Positions 1-9,808 of a stretch of 64,000 nucleotides of DNA are shown in pieces. The notes under the pieces are model-generated. The model saw nothing but the letters and a program-made list of their open reading frames with translations, made no database searches and was not told where the DNA came from. The first letter of the stretch is position 1; each line of letters starts with the position of its first letter. The translations under genes were made by a program, and so were the position numbers. The stretch comes from Dicaeum eximium (Eukaryota > Chordata > Aves > Passeriformes > Dicaeidae), in assembly GCA_013396995.1 (NCBI GenBank), contig VWZP01002847.1, positions 225,612 to 289,611 on the forward strand. The letters are read 5' to 3'.

Positions 1-225
1 GGCCTCCATTGCTTATGGTGTTTGCCTTTTGGACCATCTGCTGTGTGTGCTGAAGCCTTGCTTCCCGGGAAGTGGCCAGACATTGCTTGCTGGTGGGAAG
101 TGGAAAATAAAATCCTTTGTGGTTTTTTTTTTTGTTATGTTCTGGTTTGGGTTTTTTCTTTATTTTTTTCTTAGCTTGCATGCCCAAAACAGTTTATTTC
201 ACTTTTTTTGTGTTTTTACAGTGCT
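1..225 (+). mobile_element. LTR fragment, avian endogenous retrovirus-like, truncated by window start
   Basis: The first ~225 bases resemble, from memory, the middle and R/U5-side part of a common avian retroviral LTR read in the sense direction. Matching landmarks are a GTTTGCC...GAAGCCTTGCTTCC stretch, GGGAAGTGGCCAGACATTGC, TGCTGGTGGGAAGTGG followed by an AATAAA signal at about 106-111, then T-rich sequence and TTGCATGC near 175. The right boundary is vague: the usual 3' end of such LTRs is not found, so the copy is truncated or too diverged there. The left part lies outside the window. No retroviral coding sequence is visible beside it. The family assignment rests on recognition, not on a database search. 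Confidence 0.5.
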
Positions 226-1630
226 ATGCTCTGTGTTGGTATGTAACATCTACACCACACAGAGTGAATGCTCCCACAGCCTGGTAGGAGGTTGCCTACA
301 AAAGCCTATTCCTGATGTTTTTTTGTTATCAGCAGAATTAACACACAGGGTTTTTTCCCCCTCGGGCTCTGGGAAATGTTCCTGAAAGTATTTGTTCCAC
401 ATGGCAGGAATCACCCCAGACAAAATGCAAGGGAAGCCTCTTTCTGATGCAAAGCCTATAATAATTTACAAAGAATAATTCATAAACATCCAGCTTTACA
501 TTCACCAAAAGATGTCATTTTAAATAGGTATCCAATGAGTAGCTCTGAAGCTGTTATGACATAATCAGAATCAGTACATAGGGTCACCAAGAGACAAGTG
601 TAGTCAATAGAAGCCTTACATCTTTGGGAAAGGTAGGAAAATATGCTGCCATTTTTGCAAAACACAGGAAAATAGACAGAAGTTACACTCTTAAAAATGA
701 TGGAAGCACACTTACGTGAGGTAAATGACTAAGTCTTTATTAATTAATTAATGAATCTACCACTAAAGTAAAAACAAACCTTGAAACAGGAAAGATTAAT
801 GTTTCAGCATGGTCTTGAGGATACAAACTGATAAAAGTAATAAAATTGTAAACAAAACCAATGTTGCAAGACCCCAGACGCCAGGCTACTCTTACCCCCA
901 GAGCAGTTTATCCACAGGGAATATATTTAACCTGACACAAGAAGAAGGATTTCATTTATGAAAGAAGCCAAAACCAGAAAAGATTAAATTGGTAGCTTGA
1001 TCTCCCCAGGCAGCATCTTTACCAAAAGACGCCTAGAACATTATATGAATTGATTCAACTTCTCTGTGATTTTGCCCTAAGGTGACAGATTTTACTAACA
1101 AACACAAAAGAAATTTGAAGTATTGGGTTATTCTTTGTGTATTTCAGAAATTTCCAGCTATATTACAACTGCACAACATACACAAGCATTTTCTGAATGC
1201 TTTTAGAGTAGAAAAGGCATGGGATAAGTCCTGTAATGAACTCTTCATAAAATAAATTAAGAAAGCAAAGAAGCTTCTGATGTTAAGCAGCCCACAAGAG
1301 GGAACAGCTCTCCTCAAGGTTCTTAATTTAATTTTTCTATCCAAATTCTTGCACTCTGCTTTCAGAGCTGAGTACAATACAGGCACAATCACATCATGAC
1401 TCCTTTCATTGTAAAATACACAGATATGTCTGTCATGGCAATTGTGCTTTGAAAGACACAAGCTCTGCGCACTGCGTCTAGTTGCAGTTTCTCAGGAACA
1501 CCTACCTTCAACCTCCCCATGCAAGTACAGGAAAATGGGCACCATTTGCTAGTCTGTGACATGTAAATTGAAGGTCAGGTTTCATCTCTGAACAGCATGT
1601 CTATCCCAGCCCCAGTATCGGTCCTCATGG
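226..1630. other. Unannotated non-coding stretch
   Basis: AT-rich, no supported gene. Stop codons are frequent in all frames, and the longest minus-strand frame (1,144-1,461) has no recognisable domain. The only local structure noticed is a TTAA-repeat run at about 738-753. Confidence 0.6.
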
Positions 1631-1711
1631 AATAGAATCATAGTGTGGTTTGGCTTGGAAGGTACTTTTCAAGACCACCAGGTTCCAACCTCCCTGTCAT
1701 AAGCGGGTTTG
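1631..1711 (-). mobile_element. CR1 LINE 3'-end fragment (antisense)
   Basis: Reading the + strand gives AATAGAATCATAG, then GGTTTGGCTTGGAAGGTACTT, then AAGACCACCAGGTTCCAACCTCCCTG. This is the reverse complement of the conserved CR1 3' untranslated end, so the element lies on the minus strand with its 3' end at the low coordinate. Only about 80 bp survive and no coding portion is present. CR1 copies are typically 5'-truncated, which fits. Confidence 0.8.
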
Positions 1712-4235
1712 AAGTCTGTAGATCCACTAAATAGCACTAGCCAGGGGAAAGGTGATTTAATAGCCAGCCTTTTGTTTGTGGTTCAGTTTTCTTTATTATG
1801 AGAGGGGAAAAGATTCTGCCTCATTTCATGTGAACCTCTTCTGATTAATGATTTTCCCTTTGCTATCTCAGCTTCTAAAGAGATTAAAATGCAAAGAATT
1901 ATAACAGTGGTTACATACATTTGCTGCCTCGAGAGAGGTGACATTGTGGCTGGCTTGGAGCTGCAATCAAGACAATGGAGGTGGAACAAGCAGAGTTAAA
2001 GGCAAGAATAACCAAATGCATGACAGTATTCTTCTATCTGTAGATTGTGTTAGTTCAGGAAGGCCAGAAATGACATAGAAGTATGGTTTTGTATAGTGCT
2101 TTGAATTTGCTGTGGACATATGGTCCTAATGAGGAACATATCAACAACAAAGTATGATAATCTGCAATCATTTCTTTCCTTGCTCAGCTGCTAAAACATC
2201 TGTGTTAGATAAATGAATATTTCTGCCTGACTGTGGATGATAGAAAGCAGTCAACAGAAAAAAAAAGCTTTTTACCTGAAAACCTGCTTTCATTGTCTGT
2301 AGGTAAACTGTGTAGATCACTAAGCATAAATCTGCATCATTTCACCAACATAAAAGTGATTTCTGAGTGGTTTCAATGAGCTGAGAAACTGGCCTATGCA
2401 CCCACATGAGGAATCCTAAGATGTGGGGGCCAGGAGAGCCTATTCAACAGTGAGAAGATGTTGTGGGGAGTTAGAATTGCTGTTGAAATGGTGAGAACAG
2501 TGCCTGCAGTTATACAAGAAGTGAAAATTTTGTCTAACAGCTCAGGTATCACCTAGTTTTGGTGGTTACAGTTATTTCATATTATTTCTTTTTCATATAA
2601 TTCCATACTAGCTCAACAGTACGTTATTTCATATTAGGCCAAATGAAGTGCCCAACACTTCATTTTTTGTGTATTTTCTTGAATCGTGCTGATTGGATAA
2701 GATACATGGCTATTTAAAGCCTGAAAGCTCAAATTTACTGGTTTTCCAGTAAATTTACTGAAGCTCAAGTTAAAGGTTTTCCCTCATAGTGGAACAGGTT
2801 AATAGGGTGAGTGGTGACACAGCTCACACAGGGCGTGCATGAGGCCACTATACTAAAGTTGTGTGTCTGGATCTGAGTTTCCCATGGCTGTTTCCCACAA
2901 AGATAATGGGGTGTCACTCCTGTGTTGCTCCCTGCAATGTTGTGAACCAGGAAAGACATGGAGCGATGGAAACACCTATGTACAGCAGTGCTGTGACACC
3001 TGAATGGGAGGGACCCCTGAGTTGAGTGTAGTATTCTGACTCACTCTTAGAGATAGATCTGTGACAAAAAAAGGTTAAATATTTGTCTAAATTAATAAAA
3101 CTGGAAGGAAATGAGAAACTGAAGGTGTCCTGTGGAAATTAATGGACTGCATAAACCAGTTGAGATTAGCTGACCACTAAATCAGGCTCAACAAGATAAC
3201 ATTTTACATTCAACTTACAGCTTTTAAAAAACCCTGTGCTTTAAAATAGAAAGCTTGAGAGAAAAAGACGGGTGGAAACAATGCAATGTGTAACAGTAGA
3301 CATCTGCATTTCATTGCCACATGTTTTTTTAGGTAAAGAAGACTCTGTATCACTCATCTGTAGCCCGTTTTCAGACCCAAGACAAACATGAGAGTCTGGT
3401 GGGAGGTAGTTGTCTGCAGACTGAACAGAAATGACACGTTGGAAGTAATGGAGCTGTTTTCTATCTTGCCAGTAAGTCAAACAAAGACAACTGGGATGTG
3501 AAGTCCCTGAAATCTCTATAGCTGCATTGGGCAGTTTGGAGATAACCCAGAAGATTTGAGTGACCCAGATTTCTTGGCAGTTGCACAGGCAGTGGAAGAG
3601 CACACAGCAGTGGGAGAAAAGGAGAGACCTTACAATGTTTCCAGGTGCTCTTTTAAAGTCTCCAGCCCATGACTTTTTACTGTCTTCACAGCCTTTTTTC
3701 AGAACAAGGACCCTTTCTCTCTGTGCTCAGAGAACAGGTTGTTTGGAAATTAGTGCCTTTCTAATGGCAAGATGCAGGAATTTTATGGAGAGAAGTCTGT
3801 TGGGGAGGCCAATGGAAAGACATTAGATGGAGTAAAGCCTGCTCTTTGTGTGGCAGACATCAGGAAGGCTGAGGTTCTTCATGCAGCACATGGGCTGTAC
3901 CCCATCAAGAGAGAACCTAATGTCTAAAGCACCAGGCAGCAATCCAGAGAACATAAATTTTCTAATTTTCATTTGATTGGATGTGTAGCCAAGGTCTCTT
4001 CATGCTGCTAGTCAGTGGTGGTGTTTCTGCACCTCCTGAGAGTACGTAGACAGTAAATTCCACGGTAATGTGACAGCTCATGCATCCAGACTGCTGAGCC
4101 CATGATTTTTGACATTGTGCTAGAGCTGTAGTACTCACCTATTGCACCTCCTTGTGAACTCCTTTGAGAGTTAAGGAAACCGTTTTTACCAGAAAGAAGT
4201 TTGTACCAAGATGGGTTTTCATCTATTTTCCTGGG
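1712..4235. other. Unannotated non-coding stretch with one perfect hairpin
   Basis: No gene supported. Frames at 3,241-3,603 (minus) and 3,560-3,826 (plus) overlap, lack domain character and are not called. A perfect inverted repeat at 2,731-2,756 is listed separately. Confidence 0.55.
2731..2756. repeat. Perfect 11-bp inverted repeat, 4-nt loop
   Basis: AAATTTACTGG at 2,731-2,741 pairs perfectly with CCAGTAAATTT at 2,746-2,756 around a TTTT loop. The stem is AT-rich. The sequence around it also has a partial direct repeat (GAAAGCTCAAATTTA upstream, GAAGCTCAAGTTA downstream). No function is implied. Confidence 0.9.
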
Positions 4236-4522
4236 TAGCAAATGACAGGATCAGAGGAAAAAAAACCTCAGGTTGCACAAGGGGAGGTTTAGATTGGATA
4301 TTAGGAAATATTTCATCCCTGAAATGGTTGTCAAGCATTGGAACAGGCTTCCCAGGGGAGTGCTTGGGTTGCCATCCCTGGAGGGATTCAAAAGCTGCAT
4401 AGATACAGCACTAAGGGACATGGCTTTGTCATGGACATGGCAGTGTTGGGTTAACAGTTTGACTGGACAATCCTGGAAATCTTTTCCTACTTAAATGATT
4501 ATGAGATTCTGTGATTCTGTGA
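4236..4522 (+). mobile_element. CR1 LINE 3' fragment with ORF2 C-terminus and 3' tail
   Basis: Sense-strand CR1. The translated piece at 4,273-4,455 includes VVKHWNRLPRG and LPSLEGFKSCIDTALRDM, matching the conserved C-terminal end of CR1 ORF2 downstream of the reverse transcriptase. It is followed by the 3' untranslated region (a diverged form of the GGTTGGACTCGATG block) and the octamer tail GATTCTGTGATTCTGTG at about 4,504-4,521. The copy is 5'-truncated and non-functional. The short frame here is LINE-derived, not a host gene. Confidence 0.92.
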
Positions 4523-5040
4523 TGACTCATTTGTCACTATCTCAGTCTGCTGGCATTTTTTCAAGTGCATGTCTGCCTCCAAAGGGCTCTTTGTCTTTTA
4601 TAGACAAGGGGTGGAATTGAATCTCAGGGCATAACCTATGGAAACAGCTTTTCTCATGCAGACATAGAGTGCAGCTTTAAATGTGGGTATCTGAATTCAA
4701 TTTAGTGTTTGAGCTGATGGCATTTTCAGCCTGACTATATTTCTTCTTGTTTCTGATGCATTGAATTCTAGGGAAAAACTGGGAATAAGAGGGTACTGAA
4801 AGCAGTTGAATGAACTTGACAATTAAGGTCAATTTATAAAAACCTCTTCAGCAGATGTGACAGAGAGCTTTTTGTACTAAGCCTTTGGAAATGTATCATT
4901 TCCAATGACAAAGCTAAAGGGACAAAATAAGAAGCCCAGAAAAGACTGGAAGGCACAGCTGTGACATCTGTGTGTGTGCCCAGCTAAGCACTTTGTACTA
5001 CAACACCTTCCGAATGAAACTCATCACCTAACCCCTCTTC
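4523..5040. other. Unannotated spacer between two CR1 ends
   Basis: No gene, RNA or recognised repeat seen in this ~500 bp between two same-direction CR1 3' ends. Confidence 0.55.
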
Positions 5041-5092
5041 ATGGTTGGACTCAATGGTCCTAAAAGTCTCTTCCAGTCTAAAATATTCTACG
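5041..5092 (+). mobile_element. Short CR1 3'-tail remnant
   Basis: GGTTGGACTCAATGGTCCTA followed by AAGTCTCTTCCAGTCTAAA and ATTCTACGG is the terminal ~50 bp of a CR1 element on the plus strand. Only this tail is recognisable. The sequence upstream may be older CR1 that has diverged beyond recognition. Confidence 0.8.
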
Positions 5093-5834
5093 GTTTATTT
5101 CTGGCCACTCACAAGCCACTCCCCACTTTTATCTCTTGATGCAACTAAGTAAGCATTGAAAGGTTATCCCACTCAGTAGAAAAACAGAATAGGTTTTTAC
5201 TCTCATTTATCTGGAATTGACCATGAGAAATAAAATGAGATGAGGTACTGAATATAGAAAAGTGAGGTCATAAATGACTTTATGAGTTCATAGCCCCATC
5301 CTCAGATAGCACTGGATGTAAACTTACAATCTTACAATCTTACATCATTCCCCCATCTACCCCCCTGATATTTCCTGTTTGAACAGATTTTTTCCAAGTA
5401 ATTTTCAGCTTCTTTCAAAATAATCTGTTATGATTGCCTGTCTTAGCTCTTACTCCTTTTTGCAGTTAAAGTCTTCAGCAAGCCTTCACTTCAGCATGTC
5501 ATGAAATTTACAGTATTACTCATATACACAACGTCTGTGGTGATGGGTAGGCTTCTCAGGTACTGTCTGGTAACTTGCTTGAAGGTGGGTAGTTGACCCT
5601 GACTCATCCTAGCAATTGGCTTGAAGGCTCTAAACTTGTTCTTAAACCATATTTGTTGGGCTCATAGAGGTTGCCTGCCTTGGCACTGAGAGAAAGACTT
5701 TTCATTTTGCACTGCTTTCATTGCTCTTGCTTTGCCCTGTTAAAAGGAGCTGCTTTGCTACCCCAGACCCTGCACACAGTCTGGCACTATCATCCACAGC
5801 ACCTCCTCGGTATTGCCTTCAAAAAGCCTGGTAG
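5093..5834. other. Unannotated non-coding stretch left of the solo LTR
   Basis: No gene supported. A minor tandem motif (CTTACAAT repeated) lies at about 5,324-5,345. The frame starting at 5,671 runs into the LTR and is not a gene. Confidence 0.55.
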
Positions 5835-5839
5835 CTGGC

Positions 5840-6250
5840 TGTCATGGTTCCAAGCCCTGCTGGAGATGAAACACGATGCAGCCACCCACTCAACCCCGCG
5901 TCTCTTCCCACCTCCCCAGTGGAATGGGCAGAAGAATCAAAGTAAAATTTGTATCTTGAGATTAGAACAGTTTAATAATTGAAAATAAAGTAAGAGACAG
6001 TAATAATGGGAAATTATAATAATAATGATAAGAAAATGGAAAAACAAGTGGTGCAGAACGCAATTGCTCACCACCTGCTATGCTCTATGCTTCCCATCAG
6101 ACAAGGGAAAAAAAGTACTTAGAATAAACAAGACTTAGCTGAAACCCAAAACATCAGTTTATTATCATTACCATTCCCATTCCAAATCAAAACACTGCAC
6201 TGTAACAATGACTGAGAAAAGTTGGCTCTACCCTAGCTGTAACCAGGACA
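5840..6250 (-). mobile_element. Solo LTR of an avian endogenous retrovirus (probably ERVL/class III-like)
   Basis: A 411-bp LTR in antisense orientation. On the plus strand it begins TGTCATGGTT and ends AACCAGGACA. These ends are near-perfect inverted repeats of each other (one mismatch in 10) and give the canonical TG...CA termini. The flanking 5-mers are identical: CTGGC at 5,835-5,839 and CTGGC at 6,251-6,255, a 5-bp target-site duplication. Internal blocks such as AGAACAGTTTAATAATTGAA (reverse complement of a TTATTAAACTGTTCT poly-A-signal region) and GCAATTGCTCACCACCTGC match avian LTRs as I remember them. The central promoter portion appears shortened relative to the form I recall. No internal retroviral genes flank it, so it is a solo LTR from LTR-LTR recombination. 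The class is inferred from the 5-bp duplication. Confidence 0.85.
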
Positions 6251-6255
6251 CTGGC

Positions 6256-9200
6256 CTTGAACTTGGACTCGGCACTCATGGAACACTCATACATGTCAGC
6301 AGAAGGCTTTCCAGAACAGGAGAAGATGTGGTAGGGTGTTCACAGGTTGTCACAGACTGGCTGCCAGCAGTTGCTACACCTCCATGTTTGCCTCATAATG
6401 ATGTCACCACAGGATGCCATCCCACTAGAAACAAAGGGCCCACCATAATGTTTCTGCTGACACTTGTCAGAGCATCCTTTCCTAGAAGTTGAAAGGGTCC
6501 ATGTCCCCAGAATTATCTTTGAGAGATCCCTGGAAATTATGGTTTCAACTCTTCATAAACCTGCATAACGCATCAATGTAGCACAAAAGTGTTGCACATG
6601 CTAAAATAAATCACACATCTTCGTTCTAAGTGTCAAGTTGAAATGACTATTAGGAAAATGGTGAACATTGCACTTCTTTACCAGGTTGTTTAAACCTTCA
6701 TTTAAAAATTCTTGTCTCTTGTCAGTCTGAATTTCTGAGGTACCTGGCCACCAGCTAAAATGGTTTTAAAAGCCCTGAGTGGTTCAGAGCTTGTTTTAGC
6801 TTTTGAACTGATGTTCAGGCATGTTTGTCCAATATGTATGGCACTATAAAGATGTACTTAATGCCACTGTTACAGGTGAAAAAACGTTGCATATTATCAA
6901 GTCTGCCTGCCGCTACACATTCACCTCTGCCACAATCACCTGGTTCCCTAAAGAGGTTTCATGTCACCTTGAATAGTATTTAAAGTCCTGGTTTGAAAGC
7001 CAGGTTGCCAGGTTGCCACTCCGTTCAAAGTAACAACTTGTAACTCCCAAGTTTTGTGCCTTCCCAGGAGCACAATGAATGCATTTAAATGGAAGCTGTG
7101 ATGCAGGCATGTCTACATGCAGCCTACTGCTACTACAATTGTGTTAGAAATGCAATGTTTGACAATCATTTGAGCTCATGTGCAGATAAATGTTATTAAT
7201 GGTGTGTAAGGGGAGATCATTGTTAACCTTTTTCAGTCTTGTTCCTCAGAATGTCTTTGTCCCATCCATGTCCACTCCCTTTCTGTGACTCTGTCAGGCC
7301 CCAGATGTCAGTATCAGCAGATCATGGAACATTCTTACTTCTGCCTCCTCAATCAGTCATCTGGAACCTTTTGAAGCTTTCTATAGGGTCACCAACTTAA
7401 GGAAAGGAAACAAATTTTGGACAAGCCTGCATAGTGGTAGGTAGCTTTAAGAACGACCTGCAACTTGGGGAAAGGAAGCTCATCAAGACCACCTGCCCTG
7501 CCTGTGTGAAACTTGCCGAAAATTGCACATTCCAGTTCTTAGGCCCATTGGCCAGTTCTCAGAGTTTGTGTGGTCCGTGTCAGAAAGACTTTTAGGGGTT
7601 TTTGTTTTGGCATGTCCTGCCCTGCCCCTGCTTCTTCCTCTTTCCTCTGACATTGGCATTCTTTCTGTTTTCTGTTTTCATGGGCAGTGTGGTCTGTGTG
7701 AAACCCACTCAAAGTCTGTCCAAGCCAAACTGTACAACCACCCATCTGGACTGTGGGCTGGTACTGGCCTCTTGGTTCAGCTCATAGGAGTGATTTCTTC
7801 TATGCCATCCTGGGCTTGCACAGGGACCCTGAGAGGCCTTTAAGGATGGGCTCACAGCCCAAGTCATGCTGTACTTCATTTGTATCTCCCACTCCCACAA
7901 TACCCATTCTCCTCCAGCCCTCCCCCTGAACTTTGAAGGCTTGACCAGCCGCCTTGTAAAGCAGGTTGAGGACTTAACCTCTCTTTCACTTTTAATTGCT
8001 TTTTATTCACAGACAGACTTCATTTAATAATGTCCCTAGCCCTGATTAAAGAGTATTTTCTATTGGCTATAACTTTTCTACATTCTTATGAATATATGCA
8101 TGTATGTTTAATTAATGTCTTTATGTATTTATGTATGTCTATATGTCGATATATTTGCACTATATACAGGTATGGTGGAGTCACGACAGAGGCAATCACA
8201 GTCCAGTATGAAAACATCTGGAGCACAATGGTTAAGCAGATGGAAGCTTTTTGCCATGAATTTTGGCTGAAAGAGGTGTATCCATGCATATTTAATATAT
8301 TGGTTTTCTTGCTATGAAATTCTTATAGAATAGATAGGAAGGGAGGGACATCTCGTGCTGCCAACCAGCCACAGGGAAGCCTGCAAGTACTCGAGGTATT
8401 ATGTGTTTCCAAATTGTGACACTCAGGGGAGAAAGAGGTGGAGCACACAAACTTCATGATTGGAAGAGGGGAGGGACCTTTGGGGCATGTGACTGCCTGC
8501 AGGTAAGAATTGTAATTGTAGTACCGTGTGCCCTACCTTGTCACTCAGACTGTTAAACTCTTGATTCTAACTGCTTTTCAAGCTGCCTCTTGGGAAACTG
8601 ACATATTTCCATAATTTCTACTAGCACAATTCCAAAGGAGTGTGAGAAAGAAGTCGGCATTTTTTTCTGGGACACAGTTCATCTGACCTACTTTGCTACT
8701 TAAGACTGATCATAAAGTGAGTCTAGTTCACAAAGAGTCACCTATTTGCTAGATGTTTAAAGTTATGTAGAGTGAAACATCCTAGCCCTGGGAAACTACC
8801 TAGGAATGAGAGATTATTAACACCTCCACTGCAGGAAAAACTATGAATGAGTTGTAACACTTTGTCAGACGATCAAGGATACCTCCAAGATACAAAAAAA
8901 AAAAAGTAGTAGAATAGCAAACTGGTATGATTTCAAGAACGGTTTTAAGCTGCTGGACTTCGTATCTCAGGAAAATTGTCTAGGACATTTCTGGCTATGA
9001 AAATCTATATAAAAAGTTCTGAGACACCTTGGTTCTTGTGTAGATTTATTGCACATGAAAAAAAAAAAGGAGCTACATTTAATCAGGGGTCTTCAGGTTG
9101 CCTCCTGTACCTCCTTTCACACACAGCCATTTATGGAACACTCAGGCCAAGCTAACTGTGGTTAGACTAGGCTCCAGTGAAGTCTCTTGGGATGCCTTAA

Positions 9201-9661
9201 TTGCTTGAGTTTGGCATTAATAAGGCACAACAATGACTTTTCTTGTTTCATCTCTCATCGTCATTACCTTTCACCTAGAGCTTCAGTCAGAAAGTGAAGC
9301 ATGCAACTAAGGGATTTCTTAAAAGTGAAATGGGGAAGAGAGTTATTAATTTTTTTAACATTTCACAGTCTTATCACATGTTGTGTGTTCTAAGGAAGTT
9401 AATGGCATGCTCTTTATCTTTTAACTAATGCTTGTTATTTTTTAAAATTGTGCAGCTGATGAATGCCTGCCAGGAGGCAATTTTTTTCTGCACAGTGGTA
9501 AGGAATATTATTATTTTGTTGAATAAGCCTTTAATGTCTGCCAGCAGACTCTGAACCAGCTATCAGCAAGGCATAGAGCAGAGTCTCTCCTTTTGGATCT
9601 GGATTGTGATTGGAGGAGGAAATACAGGCTCTATAAAGGACAGGATGTTTTCAAATTACAA
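6256..9661. other. Unannotated non-coding stretch
   Basis: No gene supported. Contents noticed: an imperfect TATG/TGTA-rich AT patch at about 8,085-8,175, and A-runs at about 8,895-8,906 and 9,058-9,068. The frame at 8,030-8,317 passes through the AT patch and has no recognisable domain. Overlapping frames at 7,523-7,900 on both strands are likewise unsupported. Confidence 0.55.
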
Positions 9662-9808
9662 TGGTGGTGGTGGGTTGTGTGGTTTTTTCTGGTTTGTATG
9701 TTTGGAGCTTTTGAGGAGAGAGGACTGGGGTTTTGAGGTGTTTTGGGGTTTGGTGGTTTGTTTCTTTCTTCATTTGTTTTGTTTGGTTGGCTTGGTTTTG
9801 TTTTTTCT
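9662..9808. repeat. G/T-rich low-complexity patch
   Basis: About 150 bp made almost only of G and T on the plus strand, starting as GGTGGTGGTGGG and grading into TTTGTTTTGTTTGGTTGG. The plus-strand frame over it (G/F/W/V/L-rich) is a composition artefact. Confidence 0.8.

Noticed and set aside
4211..4494. Two short plus-strand frames that look conserved
   Set aside because: Conservation comes from the CR1 ORF2 C-terminus (HWNRLPRG), not from a host gene.
8030..8317. Possible exon after the CTATATACAG at about 8,160-8,169
   Set aside because: An acceptor-like AG exists, but the following peptide has no recognisable domain and the upstream tract is AT-rich repeat rather than a clear pyrimidine tract.
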